Positions 50,461-63,031 of a stretch of 64,000 nucleotides of DNA are shown one piece after another. The notes under the pieces were generated by a model that saw only the letters and a list, made by a program, of their open reading frames with translations, was not told the DNA's origin and searched no databases. Numbering within the stretch: the first letter of the stretch is position 1; each line of letters opens with the position of its first letter. The stretch spans positions 1-64,000 of the forward strand of contig DASUFL010000038.1 of NCBI GenBank assembly GCA_036274595.1, given 5' to 3'. Source of the DNA: WS-9 sp036274595 (GTDB lineage: Bacteria > Eisenbacteria > RBG-16-71-46 > SZUA-252). The position numbers and the translations under genes are program-made.

Positions 50461-51398
50461 CCGAGCGCGAGCCCCACCGCGAAGAGGAGGCCGAAGACGA
50501 GATGGAGCTGCGCCGTGTCCACGAGCGTTCGGTTGAGCCCCGGTCCGTCCGTCTTCTCGAAGACGGCCTGGAGCGCGCGCGCGGCGAGCGTCGTCGTCGC
50601 GAGCGGAAGCAGCACCCACGCCGAGGAGAGGCCCTGCGCCCAGAGCGCGATCGGCACCGCGAACGCGGCCAGGAGGAGCGTGGCGAACTCGGCGCGCGTG
50701 GCGCGCCGGCCGATGCGCGCGGCGAGCGTGAGCTTGCCTGCGGCGCGGTCGGTGTCGATGTCGCGCAGATTGTTCACGACGAGGATCGCGGTCGCGAGCG
50801 TTCCCACGGGAATGGCCGCGACCCATGCCTCGGGATCGAGATCGCCCGCCTGCGCGTAATAAGTGCCCAGCACGGCGACGAGGCCGAAGAAGAGGAATAC
50901 GAAGACATCTCCGAGCCCGACGTAGGCGAGCGCGAACGGACCGGCCGTGTAGAGGATCCCGGCCGCGATGGACGCGACGCCGATCGCGAGGATCGGCCAC
51001 CCGGCGACGGCGATGAGATACGCGCCGGAGGCGGTCGCGATGCCGAACGCGGCCACCATGCCGGCCGTCACGTCGTCGGCGGACAGCCACCCGCGCGCGA
51101 GGACGCGCGGCGGGCCGAGCCGCGCGGGGGAGTCCGCCCCCTTCTTGTAGTCGTAGAGGTCGTTCGCGAGGTTCGTCCCGATCTGGATCGCGACCGCGCC
51201 CACGAAGGTCGCGATGGCGGTGACCAGCGCGAAGTGGCCGTGGCGCCACGCGAGCACGGTGCCGACGAGAACCGGCACCACCGCGGCCGAAAGGGTCGGG
51301 ATGCGGCAGGCGTGGATCCAGGCGGCGACACGGCCCGGATGCCCAGCCGGCAGCGCGCCCGCCTCGGGCTCGGTGAGGATCTCGGTGGAATCGGTCAC
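50457..51398 (-). CDS. menA: 1,4-Dihydroxy-2-naphthoate polyprenyltransferase
   Basis: This 313-residue integral membrane prenyltransferase attaches the polyprenyl tail to DHNA. About eight to nine hydrophobic segments are seen. The two Asp-rich motifs are NLANDLYDYKKGAD and NNLRDIDTDRAAGK, as in MenA/UbiA enzymes. The start is a GTG 5 nt after the menB stop, without clear SD. It is coupled to menC by an ATGA overlap. Confidence 0.95.
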   Translation of the reverse strand: MTDSTEILTEPEAGALPAGHPGRVAAWIHACRIPTLSAAVVPVLVGTVLAWRHGHFALVTAIATFVGAVAIQIGTNLANDLYDYKKGADSPARLGPPRVLARGWLSADDVTAGMVAAFGIATASGAYLIAVAGWPILAIGVASIAAGILYTAGPFALAYVGLGDVFVFLFFGLVAVLGTYYAQAGDLDPEAWVAAIPVGTLATAILVVNNLRDIDTDRAAGKLTLAARIGRRATRAEFATLLLAAFAVPIALWAQGLSSAWVLLPLATTTLAARALQAVFEKTDGPGLNRTLVDTAQLHLVFGLLFAVGLALG

Positions 51399-51402
51399 GA
51401 GA

Positions 51403-52233
51403 TCAGGGGAGGCGACGGAACTGGCCGAAGTTGGGCTTCCGCCGCTCCACGTAGGCGTTCCGTCCTTCCTGGGCTTCCTCGGTCATGTAGAAGAGGAGCG
51501 TCGCGTTCCCGGCCAATTCTTGAAGTCCCGCCTGTCCGTCGCAATCGGCGTTGAGCGACGCCTTGAGGCATCGCAGCGCGAGCGGGCTCATCGTCAGGAT
51601 GTCGCGGCACCAGGCGACCGTCTCCTCCTCGAGGCGATCGAGCGGCACGACCGTGTTGACGAGCCCCATGTCGAGCGCCTGCTGCGCGTCGTACTGGCGG
51701 CAGAGGAACCAGATCTCGCGGGCTTTCTTCTGACCCACGATGCGCGCGAGATAGGACGATCCGAATCCGCCGTCGAACGACCCGACCTTGGGACCGGTCT
51801 GGCCGAAGCGCGCATTGTCGGCCGCGATCGTGAGATCGCACACGACGTGGAGCACGTGGCCGCCGCCGATCGCGTAGCCCGCGACCATCGCGATGACCGG
51901 CTTCGGAAGCGCGCGGATGCGCTTCTGCAGATCGAGCACGTTGAGCCGGGGCACCTGGTCGTCGCCGACGTAGCCGGCGTTTCCGCGAACCCGCTGGTCT
52001 CCGCCCGAGCAGAACGCCTCGGTTCCGGCGCCGGTCAGGATCACCACGCCGACCTCGGGGTCCTCGCGCGCCTCGTCCATCGCGTCGATCATCTCGTTCA
52101 CGGTCTTCGGCCGGAACGCGTTCCGGACGTCGGGGCGATTGATCGTGATCTTGGCGATCCCGTCCGCCTTCTCGTAGAGGATGTCGTCGTAGGTCTTCGC
52201 AGGTGTCCAGGCGATCGCCGCGGTCATGGTCAT
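51403..52233 (-). CDS. menB: 1,4-Dihydroxy-2-naphthoyl-CoA synthase
   Basis: This 276-residue crotonase-family enzyme cyclises succinylbenzoyl-CoA to DHNA-CoA. It has the crotonase signature GYAIGGGHVLHVVCDLTIA and the MenB-type sequence CSGGDQRVRG, then TGPKVGSFDGGFGSSYLARI, IWFLCRQYDA and VNTVVPLD. The C-terminal RKPNFGQFRRLP is characteristic of MenB. The ATG overlaps the menH stop (ATGA) and has AGGAG 6 nt upstream. Confidence 0.96.
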   Translation of the reverse strand: MTMTAAIAWTPAKTYDDILYEKADGIAKITINRPDVRNAFRPKTVNEMIDAMDEAREDPEVGVVILTGAGTEAFCSGGDQRVRGNAGYVGDDQVPRLNVLDLQKRIRALPKPVIAMVAGYAIGGGHVLHVVCDLTIAADNARFGQTGPKVGSFDGGFGSSYLARIVGQKKAREIWFLCRQYDAQQALDMGLVNTVVPLDRLEEETVAWCRDILTMSPLALRCLKASLNADCDGQAGLQELAGNATLLFYMTEEAQEGRNAYVERRKPNFGQFRRLP

Positions 52234-53078
52234 GGGTGGCTCCTCGGGGATGAGAGTGCGCCGGCCGGGTGTCCCCGTCTCACGGACGCCAGATGATCGA
52301 GCAGAGCCCGCGCGAACTCCTCGGGCCGCTCCAGATGAACATTGTGGCCCGCTCCGGGAACGATCCGCACGGAGGCGTTCGGAAGCAGGCCGGAGATCCG
52401 GCGCGCGTTCGCGACGTAGGCGGCATCGAGCGCGCCGGCCACGAGCAGCGCCGGCTGCCGGATCGCGCCGAGCCGGTCGGTGAGGTCGGGCGCGGCTCCC
52501 TGGCCCAGGCCGCGGAGCGACCGCGCCAGCCCCTCGGGGCGTTGGAGGAGCCGCCTCGCTCGCTGCGCCTCGCGACGGCTCTGGGGCAGGAAGGCCTGCG
52601 TGGCGAAGATCGGCTGACTCTCCCAGTGGGACACGAACCATGCGATGCCGCGCTCCTCGATGTCCTTCGCGAGGCCGTCGTCCCCAAGGCGCCGCTCATC
52701 GCGCGCGACGGGATCGGAGATGCCGGTGGAAACGCTCTCGAGCGTGAGCGAGAGCACTCGAGACGGCGCATCGAGGGGGGCGCGAAGCGCCACCCGGGCT
52801 CCCATCGAATAGCCGACCCAGTGCGCGGCGCCCACCCCGAGCGACGTCAGGATGGCCGCGATGTCGCGGACCGTCGTTTTGGGCCGGTAGCACGAAGGAT
52901 CGGCCGGAGCGTCCGTGCCTCCATGTCCCGGCAGATCCACCGCGAGGGTGCGGTACCCGGAACCCGCGAGCGCTTCGGCTGCCTCGCGCCAGTCCTCGGC
53001 GGAGCCTGCAAAGCCGTGCAGGAAGACGACGGTGTCCGGGCTCCCGGCGTTGCCATGCGCGCGCACCGCGTAGCTCAT
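52230..53078 (-). CDS. menH: 2-Succinyl-6-hydroxy-2,4-cyclohexadiene-1-carboxylate synthase (alpha/beta hydrolase)
   Basis: This 282-residue alpha/beta hydrolase eliminates pyruvate from SEPHCHC. VVFLHGFAGSAEDW forms the oxyanion region, VGYSMGARVALR holds the nucleophile elbow Ser, and the triad Asp and His are in LVAGALDAAYV and PGAGHNVHLERP. The ATG at 53078 begins at the family-typical N-terminus but lacks an SD. A GTG at 53120 overlapping the menD stop (GTGA) would add 14 residues and fits the coupling pattern of the operon, so the start is uncertain. Confidence 0.9.
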   Translation of the reverse strand: MSYAVRAHGNAGSPDTVVFLHGFAGSAEDWREAAEALAGSGYRTLAVDLPGHGGTDAPADPSCYRPKTTVRDIAAILTSLGVGAAHWVGYSMGARVALRAPLDAPSRVLSLTLESVSTGISDPVARDERRLGDDGLAKDIEERGIAWFVSHWESQPIFATQAFLPQSRREAQRARRLLQRPEGLARSLRGLGQGAAPDLTDRLGAIRQPALLVAGALDAAYVANARRISGLLPNASVRIVPGAGHNVHLERPEEFARALLDHLASVRRGHPAGALSSPRSHP

Positions 53079-53116
53079 GCGGCCCACGAGGACGCGGTGC
53101 CGGTCGACGCAGCCCC

Positions 53117-54901
53117 TCACGGCGCCGCTCTCCCGTCGACCGCGGCGATCACCTCGGTCCAGAGCGCTTCGTGGTCGGCGCGATTCCGGGCGCGATCCGA
53201 TGCGATCTCGAGGATGCGCGTCTCGCGCCGCTCGAGCGCGTCGCGCGCGGAGGACGCGAGCTCGTCCAGGGACGCCGGCGCGTCGTACGGAAGTCCGTAC
53301 AGCGCGGCCGCGTGCTCGAACCGGAGCCCGTGCGGCGTCGCGACCAGGCGCTCGAATGCGTCGCCGTGGCGCGCGATCGGAAGGAAGGAGAAGATCCCGC
53401 CGCCGTCGTTGTTCACGACCACGATCGTCGCGGCGACGCCGCGCGCCCGGGCGGCGACGAGCCCGTTGAGATCGTGATGGAAGGAGAGATCGCCGACCAC
53501 CGCGAGCACGGGGGTTGGTTCGGCCGCGCTCGCTCCGAGCGCGCTCGACAGCACGCCGTCGATGCCGTTCGCGCCGCGGTTCGCGAGCACGCGGAGGCTC
53601 TTGGGCGAGGCGGGGACGAAGAGGTCGAGGTCCCGGATCGGCATGCTGTTCCCCATGTAGAGGAGCGTCTCCGCGGGCGCGGCCTCGGCGAGCGAGGCCA
53701 CCGCGCTTCCTTCCGAGATTCCGGACGTCCGCGCGATGTGCCGCGCCACGGCGTCGCGCGCCGCGGCTTCGGCGCGGAGGAAAGGCTCGCTCCACGAGGG
53801 AAGGGGATCGGCTCCCTTGGCCAGCGCGTCCGCGAGCGCGTCGGCCGCCGGCGCGGCACTGGCCCTCACGATCTCCGTCGCTCGATGCGCGGGATCGCGC
53901 GGCACGCCGCCGTCGTCGACGATCACGCGAATCGCGTCCGTGTGGCGTGCCGCGTAGAGATGGTACGCCTTCGACGTGAGCGGCGCGCCGAGCTGCAGCA
54001 TCACTTCGGGCGCGTAGCGGCCCGCGAACGCCGGAGCGCGCAGGAAGCCGTCGTAGGCGCCGAGCACGCGCGTGCGATCGTGCGAGCCGTAGCGCACCTG
54101 GGACGCCGGATCGGCGAGGATGGGATAACCCGTCACCGCCGCGAGCCGCGCGACGGAGTCGGCGTGGCCGGCCGCCGCGTCGGGCCCGCACAGAATGAGC
54201 CCGCGGCGCTTCGTGCGGAGGAGCCTCGCCACGCGCTGGATCGCGCCGGGCGGGGGAGCGGTCGGGTCGGGCAGCGTCGCCTCGCCCTCAGGGCCCTCGG
54301 TCCAGCGCGCCGGCAGTGAATCCGGCTCGGAGACCAAGGGCTCGCGAAACGCGAGATTGAGGTGCACCGGACCGGCCGGCGGTCCGAAAGCCTCGAGGAC
54401 CGCGCGCCGCGCGAGCCCCGCCACGTACGGCGCGAGCGCCGGATCGCCGTCCGGCGCGCCGACCTCGTGGAACCAGCGCACTGCCGGGCCGAAGAGACGG
54501 ATTTGATCGATGGTCTGGGCCGCGCCGCAGTCCCGAAGCTCGGGCGGGCGATCCGCGGTGAGGAGGATCAGGGGAACGCGCGCGTGGTGCGCCTCGACGA
54601 CCGCGGGATGGAGGTTCGCCGCGGCGGTGCCGGAGGTCGTCACGACGACGACGGGGCGCCCCGATGCCTTGGCAAGGCCCAGCGCGAAGTAGGCGCCGGC
54701 CCGCTCGTCCAGCGCGACGTGCGCGCGGAGCGGCGAGCGATCCACGGCGAGCGCGAGCGGCGCGGAGCGGGAGCCCGCGCAGACGATCGCGTCGCGCACG
54801 CCCGCCTGTGCGAGCGACGAAACCAGCCGCTCCGCCCACTCGAGATTGAGGAGCGCCGCCGCGCTCTGCTTCGCGGCCTCGACCGATCGGATCTCAGCCA
54901 C
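53117..54901 (-). CDS. menD: SEPHCHC synthase (ThDP-dependent)
   Basis: This 594-residue thiamine diphosphate enzyme condenses isochorismate with 2-oxoglutarate. The N-terminal ThDP domain has AIVCAGSRSAPLALA and the DERAGAYFALGLAKASGRP segment with the catalytic Glu. The C-terminal ThDP/Mg motif is GDLSFHHDLNGL followed by VVNNDGGGIFSFLP. The GTG start lies within the end of menF (8-nt overlap), which supports the start. Length is normal. Confidence 0.95.
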   Translation of the reverse strand: MAEIRSVEAAKQSAAALLNLEWAERLVSSLAQAGVRDAIVCAGSRSAPLALAVDRSPLRAHVALDERAGAYFALGLAKASGRPVVVVTTSGTAAANLHPAVVEAHHARVPLILLTADRPPELRDCGAAQTIDQIRLFGPAVRWFHEVGAPDGDPALAPYVAGLARRAVLEAFGPPAGPVHLNLAFREPLVSEPDSLPARWTEGPEGEATLPDPTAPPPGAIQRVARLLRTKRRGLILCGPDAAAGHADSVARLAAVTGYPILADPASQVRYGSHDRTRVLGAYDGFLRAPAFAGRYAPEVMLQLGAPLTSKAYHLYAARHTDAIRVIVDDGGVPRDPAHRATEIVRASAAPAADALADALAKGADPLPSWSEPFLRAEAAARDAVARHIARTSGISEGSAVASLAEAAPAETLLYMGNSMPIRDLDLFVPASPKSLRVLANRGANGIDGVLSSALGASAAEPTPVLAVVGDLSFHHDLNGLVAARARGVAATIVVVNNDGGGIFSFLPIARHGDAFERLVATPHGLRFEHAAALYGLPYDAPASLDELASSARDALERRETRILEIASDRARNRADHEALWTEVIAAVDGRAAP

Positions 54902-56126
54902 GCAGAACCTCCGCGACGAAGCGCATCTTCGCCTCGCACTCCTCCCATTCGCGGTCCGGATCCGAGCCAAGGACGATGCCGGCGCCGGCGTAGAGGAGCG
55001 CGCGCCGCCCGTCGAGGAGCGCCGAGCGAAGCCCGAGCGTGAACTCCCCGTCTCCATCCGCACCCACCCATCCGACGGGCCCGGCGTACCAGCCGCGGTC
55101 GTGCGGCTCCCACGCTTCGATCCATTCGAGCGCCGCGTCACGCGGCGTTCCGAGGACGGCGGGGGAGGGGTGGATGGCCCGCACCAGATCCAGCACGCCG
55201 AGCCCCTCGGGGGCGACGCCCTCGATCCGCGAGCGCAGGTGGAGCACGTGGCGGAGACGGAACGTGGAGGGCTCGGCCTCGGCGTCCGCGCTCGAGCCCT
55301 GCGCGCGGAGCGCCGCCACGATCTCGCGCGCCACGATCGCGTGCTCGTTCCGCTCCTTGGCATTGCTCCAGAGATGCCGCGCCGCGGCAGCCTCATCCTC
55401 TCCTTCGACGCGCGCCGTTCCGGCGACCGCGTCGGCATCGATCGCGCGCCCCCTTAGCGACACGAGCCGCTCGGGGCTCGCGCCCAGGAACGCAGTCCCA
55501 TCGTCCATTCCGATCAGGAATCGGTGGCATTCGGGGTAGCGCTCGCGCAGCGAGAGGAAGGACGAGAGCGGGTCGTAGGGCCGGGCGCCGGTGAGAACGC
55601 GCGACCGCGCGAGCACGACCTTCTCGAGCGCGCCCGCTTCGATGCGACGGAGCGCCGCCTCCACCGCTCCGGTCCACGCGTCGCGATCGCCGTCGACCCA
55701 CGGGGACGACGTCATCCGATGGGGCCTCGGGTCGGCCGATCCCTGCCACGACTCGACGCGGACTCCGCCCTCCGCCTCGCGCACGAGGAGCGTGGACGGA
55801 ATCCACGCGACCGCATCGGCTCGATCGCCAAAGGCGAACGCCCCGACCGCGACGGGGCTCGTCCGGGCGCCTTCGCGCCGGGCGGCGGTCGCCGCGGCGT
55901 CGAGCCATCGCGCGGCCCCGTCGAAGCGCTCGGGACCGTGGCCCGCGAAACGGGCGGCCTCGCCCGATCCCACGAGACACGCCCCGCGTGGAGATTCGTA
56001 GACGAACCAGGGACGCGGGAGACCGCTCAGGGACCGGATCCAGGCATCCGGATCGGTGCCGAGGTCGAGCCCGAGCGGGCCGGGCGCCCAGCGGACGTGC
56101 GAGATCGGAGCGGGCGTCACAGTCAC
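54894..56126 (-). CDS. menF: Isochorismate synthase
   Basis: This 410-residue chorismate-utilising enzyme performs the first committed step of menaquinone synthesis. The C-terminal half has the family signatures ALEKVVLARSRVL, FLGASPERLVSLRGRAIDAD, AGTAR, NEHAIVAREI, HPSPAVLGTPRDAALEWI and GWYAGPVGWVGADGDGEF. The GTG start at 56126 is preceded by no SD, but TATACT (56133-56138, minus strand) ends 6 nt upstream, suggesting a leaderless operon mRNA. A second in-frame GTG lies two codons on. It is the first gene of the men operon. Confidence 0.94.
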   Translation of the reverse strand: MTVTPAPISHVRWAPGPLGLDLGTDPDAWIRSLSGLPRPWFVYESPRGACLVGSGEAARFAGHGPERFDGAARWLDAAATAARREGARTSPVAVGAFAFGDRADAVAWIPSTLLVREAEGGVRVESWQGSADPRPHRMTSSPWVDGDRDAWTGAVEAALRRIEAGALEKVVLARSRVLTGARPYDPLSSFLSLRERYPECHRFLIGMDDGTAFLGASPERLVSLRGRAIDADAVAGTARVEGEDEAAAARHLWSNAKERNEHAIVAREIVAALRAQGSSADAEAEPSTFRLRHVLHLRSRIEGVAPEGLGVLDLVRAIHPSPAVLGTPRDAALEWIEAWEPHDRGWYAGPVGWVGADGDGEFTLGLRSALLDGRRALLYAGAGIVLGSDPDREWEECEAKMRFVAEVLRG

Positions 56127-56132
56127 TTCGCG

Positions 56133-56165
56133 AGTATAGATTTTCGTCTCCTGCTTTCCTATAGT
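56133..56165. promoter_or_regulatory. Overlapping divergent promoters of menF and the NicO/NiCoT-like gene
   Basis: Only 45 nt separate the menF GTG (minus) and the transporter ATG (plus). TATACT faces menF and ends 6 nt before its GTG. TATAGT (56160-56165) faces the transporter and ends 6 nt before its ATG. The -35 region of menF would fall on the -10 box of the transporter, so the two promoters should compete. Both messages would be leaderless. Confidence 0.6.
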
Positions 56166-56171
56166 GCCGCG

Positions 56172-56774
56172 ATGCTCGACCTGGCCGGCTCCCAGCTTCC
56201 GCTCCTTCTGGGCTTCGTCCTCGGGCTCAGGCACGCGCTCGATCCCGACCACCTGGCGGCCATGGGCACGATCGTGAGCCGCGAGCGCAGTCTCTCGCGC
56301 GCCGCGCTCCAGGGAGGCCTCTGGGGCCTGGGGCACACGTCGTCGCTCCTCGTCGTGGGGCTGGCCGTGATCCTGATCGGCGCGCCTCTGCCCGCGTCCT
56401 GGTCGCGATGGTTCGAGCTGGCCGTAGCGGCCATGCTGATCGTGCTCGGCGCGCTGACGTTGATCCGCCGCCGCGTCGATCCGCCCGCGCGTCCGGGGTC
56501 CCGGCGTCCGGTCCTGGTCGGTCTCATGCACGGTCTCGCGGGAAGCGGGGCGCTCACGATCTTCGTGCTGGCCTCGATCCGCTCGCCCTGGGTCGCGCTC
56601 CTGACGATCGCGATCTTCGGCGCGGGGTCGATCGGCGGGATGATGCTCCTCAGCGGACTCCTCGCCCTGCCGTTCGCATGGACCGGGGCCCCGAAGCTGG
56701 GCCGGACGGCCCGGACCCTGGCCGGCATCGTCAGCATTGCTGTTGGCCTCTATTGCGGTTACGTTGCCGCTTGA
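56172..56774 (+). CDS. NicO/NiCoT-like nickel/cobalt permease (HupE/UreH-type)
   Basis: This 200-residue membrane protein has about six transmembrane helices. The first contains GLRHALDPDHLAAM, the H-x4-D-H signature of NiCoT/NicO metal transporters, and MHGLAGSGALTIFVL is the second conserved segment. It would move Ni2+ or Co2+ across the inner membrane; the direction cannot be told. No nickel or cobalamin gene is nearby. Transcription starts probably at the start codon (TATAGT 6 nt upstream). Confidence 0.8.
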   Translation: MLDLAGSQLPLLLGFVLGLRHALDPDHLAAMGTIVSRERSLSRAALQGGLWGLGHTSSLLVVGLAVILIGAPLPASWSRWFELAVAAMLIVLGALTLIRRRVDPPARPGSRRPVLVGLMHGLAGSGALTIFVLASIRSPWVALLTIAIFGAGSIGGMMLLSGLLALPFAWTGAPKLGRTARTLAGIVSIAVGLYCGYVAA

Positions 56775-56863
56775 CGGGCTCGAAGTTGGTGATTAGATTC
56801 ACAAAGTTGCTGCCAGAACGGCAGGTTCGCACTCCCCCCGGAGATAGGAACTAGCTCAGCGCG

Positions 56864-57369
56864 GTGTCGAAGCCGTCGAAACGAGGGCTCGTAACCCTCC
56901 TCTTGATCGTCGTCACGCTCGCGCTCGGCGGATGGGCGTTCCTCGACACGTTCAGCAACGTGGGATACGCCCCTACCCAGCCGATTCCGTTCAGCCACAA
57001 GCTCCATGCCGGCACGCGCAAGATTCCCTGCCTCTATTGCCACGCGAACGCGGAGCGGTCGCGCCACGCGACCATCCCGTCGACGAACGTCTGCATGAAC
57101 TGCCATCTCGTGGCGCGCACCGACAGGCCCGCGATCCAGGCGGTCACCAAGCTCTATGAAGAGGGGAAGACGATCCCGTGGGTCCGCGTCCACCGCGTCC
57201 CCGACTACGTCTACTTCAGCCACCGCTGGCACGTCGCGCGGGGCATTGCCTGCCAGACCTGCCATGGACAGATCCAGAACGAGGACGTCGTGCGCCAGGC
57301 GGAGAACTTGAAGATGGGCTGGTGCATCAGCTGCCACCGTCAGAACAACGCCTCGCAGGAGTGCAACAC

Positions 57370-57382
<13 letters not shown>
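56864..57382 (+). CDS. actA: Alternative Complex III subunit ActA, pentaheme cytochrome c
   Basis: This 172-residue protein has an N-terminal membrane anchor (LVTLLLIVVTLALGGWAF) and five CXXCH heme sites: CLYCH, CMNCH, CQTCH, CISCH and CNTCH. Additional His residues (FSHKLH, FSHRWH) serve as axial ligands. It matches the ActA subunit of the quinol:cytochrome c/oxidase oxidoreductase complex. The start is a GTG 89 nt after the transporter stop; the SD is weak. The following actB gene starts inside its last codons. Confidence 0.93.
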
Positions 57383-60446
<3,064 letters not shown>

Positions 60447-60450
<4 letters not shown>

Positions 60451-61853
60451 GCGATCTCGTCGCCCAGGGGCTCGCCGAGCCGCCGCTCATCGATCCCAAG
60501 AAGACCTTCGGGGACGTCACGGCCGATGTGGCCGCCCCGGTCGAGAAGAAGCCCGGGATGCTCTGGAAAGTCTTCTTCGGCATCAGCGTTCTCCTCACCA
60601 TCCAATTCGCAGCCGAGATCGCCTACCAGATGGTGAAGGGGATCGGGATCTGGGGCTTGAACCACCCCGTCGGCTGGGCCGTCGCCATCACGAATTTCGT
60701 CTTCTGGATCGGCATCGGCCACGCCGGGACGCTGATCTCGGCGATCCTCTATCTCTTCCGGCAGCGGTGGCGCACGGCCATCAACCGCTCGGCCGAGGCG
60801 ATGACGATCTTCGCGGTCATGACGGCGGGGCTCTTCCCGCTCATCCACCTCGGGCGCACGTGGTTCGCCTACTGGCTCCTGCCGTACCCCAACGTGCGGT
60901 TCCTGTGGGTCAACTTCCGCTCGCCGCTCGTGTGGGACGTGTTCGCGGTTTCGACCTACCTCACGATCTCGCTCTGCTTCTGGTACACGGGGTTGATTCC
61001 CGACTTCGCGTCGATCCGGGACCGCTCGACCGGATGGCGGCGGGGGATCTACGGGCTCCTGTCCCTGGGATGGCGCGGCTCCGAACGGCACTGGCAGCAC
61101 TACGAGCGTGCCTACATGATGCTGGCGGGGCTCTCGACGCCGCTCGTGCTCTCGGTGCACAGCATCGTCTCCTTCGACTTCGCGACCTCGATCCTCCCGG
61201 GGTGGCACACGACGATCTTCCCGCCCTACATCGTGGCGGGGGCCATCTTCTCCGGGTTCGCCATGGTTGTGACGCTGCTCGTGATCCTCCGGAAGGTCTT
61301 CAAGCTGGAGGACTACGTCACCGTTTACCACCTCGAGAACATGAACAAGATCATCCTGGTGACGGGCATGATGGTGGGCTACGCGTACGCCACCGAGTTC
61401 TTCGTCGCCATGTACAGCGGCAACATGTTCGAGCGGTACACGTTCCTGAACCGGGCCGGCGGACCGTTCGCCTGGTCGTACTGGATCATGGTGACGTGCA
61501 ACGTCGTATCGCCGCAGATCTTCTGGTTCAAGCGATTCCGGCGGAGCCTGCCGGTGATGTTCGTCGTTTCGATCCTGGTCAACGTCGGCATGTGGTTCGA
61601 GCGGTTCACGCTCATCGTGACCTCGCTCCACCGCGACTTTCTCCCGTCGGCCTGGTCCTACTACAAGCCGACGATCTTCGACTACTCGACCATCGTCGGC
61701 TCGTTCGGATTCTTCTTCATGTGGTTCCTGCTCTTCTGCCGCTTCTTTCCGACCATCTCGATGGCGGAGGTGAAGAGCGTCCTCTGGAGCGCGAAGAAGA
61801 CCGCTGCGGGGAACCCGAAGGAGCCGATGGCCGAGGAGACGGTCCATGCTTAA
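60447..61853 (+). CDS. actC: Alternative Complex III subunit ActC, NrfD-like membrane protein
   Basis: This 468-residue polytopic protein of the NrfD/PsrC family has about ten transmembrane helices (for example WAVAITNFVFWIGIGHAGTL, VFAVSTYLTISLCFWYTGLI). WIGIGHAGTLISAIL and SIVSFDFATSILPGWHTTIF hold conserved polar residues near the quinol site. It oxidises menaquinol on the periplasmic side. The GTG start overlaps the actB stop (GTGA). Confidence 0.94.
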
Positions 61854-62388
61854 TCCGTTCGCGCGGAAGCCGGCACCGAGCCGGGGCGTGCTCGCCCTGT
61901 ACGACGATCCGGACAAGCTCCTCCGGGCGGCGGCGCTCGCGCGGGAGCACGGGTTCGCGGATCTGGACGCGTACACGCCGTACGCCGTGCACGGCTTGAG
62001 CGAGGTGCTCGGGGTCAAGAAGTCGTGGGTTCCATGGGTCACGCTCGTGATGGGGCTCACGGGGGCGTGCCTCGCCCTCTTCTTCGAGATCTGGGCCTCC
62101 GCGATCGACTGGCCCATCAACGTGGGGGGGAAGCCGATGGTCTCGCTCCCGGCCTTCATCCCGATCACGTTCGAAGGCGGGGTGCTGATCGGCGGGACGA
62201 TGACGCTCGCCGCGCTCCTGTTCGCCTGCGGGCTTCCGAATCTCGGAAAGCCGATCCTCGACCGGGACCTCACGAACGACCGCTTCGGTCTCTGGGTGCC
62301 CGAGATCGGGCCGGAGTGGAACGAGCAGCGCATCATCAACGTGCTCCGCGCAACGCACGCGGAGGACATCCGGGTGGTCCGTGTCTGA
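61846..62388 (+). CDS. actD: Alternative Complex III subunit ActD (DUF3341)
   Basis: This 180-residue protein has two transmembrane helices (VPWVTLVMGLTGACLALFFE and GVLIGGTMTLAALLFACGLP) between soluble ends. VLALYDDPDKLLRAAALARE and the FADLDAYTPYAVHGL stretch are typical of DUF3341/ActD. It is a structural membrane subunit. The ATG lies inside the actC end (8-nt overlap), and the stop overlaps the actE GTG. Confidence 0.93.
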   Translation: MLNPFARKPAPSRGVLALYDDPDKLLRAAALAREHGFADLDAYTPYAVHGLSEVLGVKKSWVPWVTLVMGLTGACLALFFEIWASAIDWPINVGGKPMVSLPAFIPITFEGGVLIGGTMTLAALLFACGLPNLGKPILDRDLTNDRFGLWVPEIGPEWNEQRIINVLRATHAEDIRVVRV

Positions 62389-63031
62389 TCGCCGCGTCCT
62401 CGCGCTTTCGGCGCTTCTCCTCGTGGCGGTCGCGTCCACAGGATGCGAGCGTCGGAAGCAAACGACAGCGATGGAGTACATGCCCAACATGGCCTACGGT
62501 CCGCGCGTCGCGGCGCAGGCGGAGGATCCGATGCGTCCCGGCGATCCCGTGATGCGGAATCCGGTGCCGGGCACCGTACCGGTGGGGTACACGCCGTATC
62601 GGTACGCTGCCGGCGACAGCCTCCAGGCCGGGCAGGACCTCGTGAATCCGCTCCCGCGCACGCAGGCCGTGCTCGAGCGCGGACACACGGTCTTCATGAA
62701 CACCTGCGTCGTCTGCCACGGACCGGAGGGCGACGGCCAGGGATACATCGTGCCGGTCTACCCGATGCCGCCGAGCCTCCATTCGTTCAAAGTGCGGAAC
62801 TGGCCGGACGGCCGGATCTTCCACGTGATCACGAGGGGTCAGAACCTGATGCCGAGCTACGCGACGCAGATCCTTCCGGAAGACCGCTGGGCCGTGATCC
62901 ATTACGTGCGGGCCCTCGAGCGGTCGCACCTGCCGGCGGACTCGACGAAGACGTCGTCCGCGCCCGCCGACACCGCGAAGGGGTCGGGCGGCCCGGCGGC
63001 CAAGGCCGCGATGAAGGGAGCGGCGCGATGA
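62381..63031 (+). CDS. actE: Alternative Complex III subunit ActE, monoheme cytochrome c lipoprotein
   Basis: This 216-residue protein has a lipoprotein signal ending VAVASTGC and one heme site, TCVVCHGPEGDGQGYI, with a distal Met candidate in GQNLMPSYA. It passes electrons from the complex to soluble cytochromes or an oxidase. The Ala/Lys/Ser-rich C-terminal tail is not conserved. The GTG start is inside the actD end (8-nt overlap), and the stop is shared with the actF ATG. Confidence 0.93.
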   Translation: MSDRRVLALSALLLVAVASTGCERRKQTTAMEYMPNMAYGPRVAAQAEDPMRPGDPVMRNPVPGTVPVGYTPYRYAAGDSLQAGQDLVNPLPRTQAVLERGHTVFMNTCVVCHGPEGDGQGYIVPVYPMPPSLHSFKVRNWPDGRIFHVITRGQNLMPSYATQILPEDRWAVIHYVRALERSHLPADSTKTSSAPADTAKGSGGPAAKAAMKGAAR

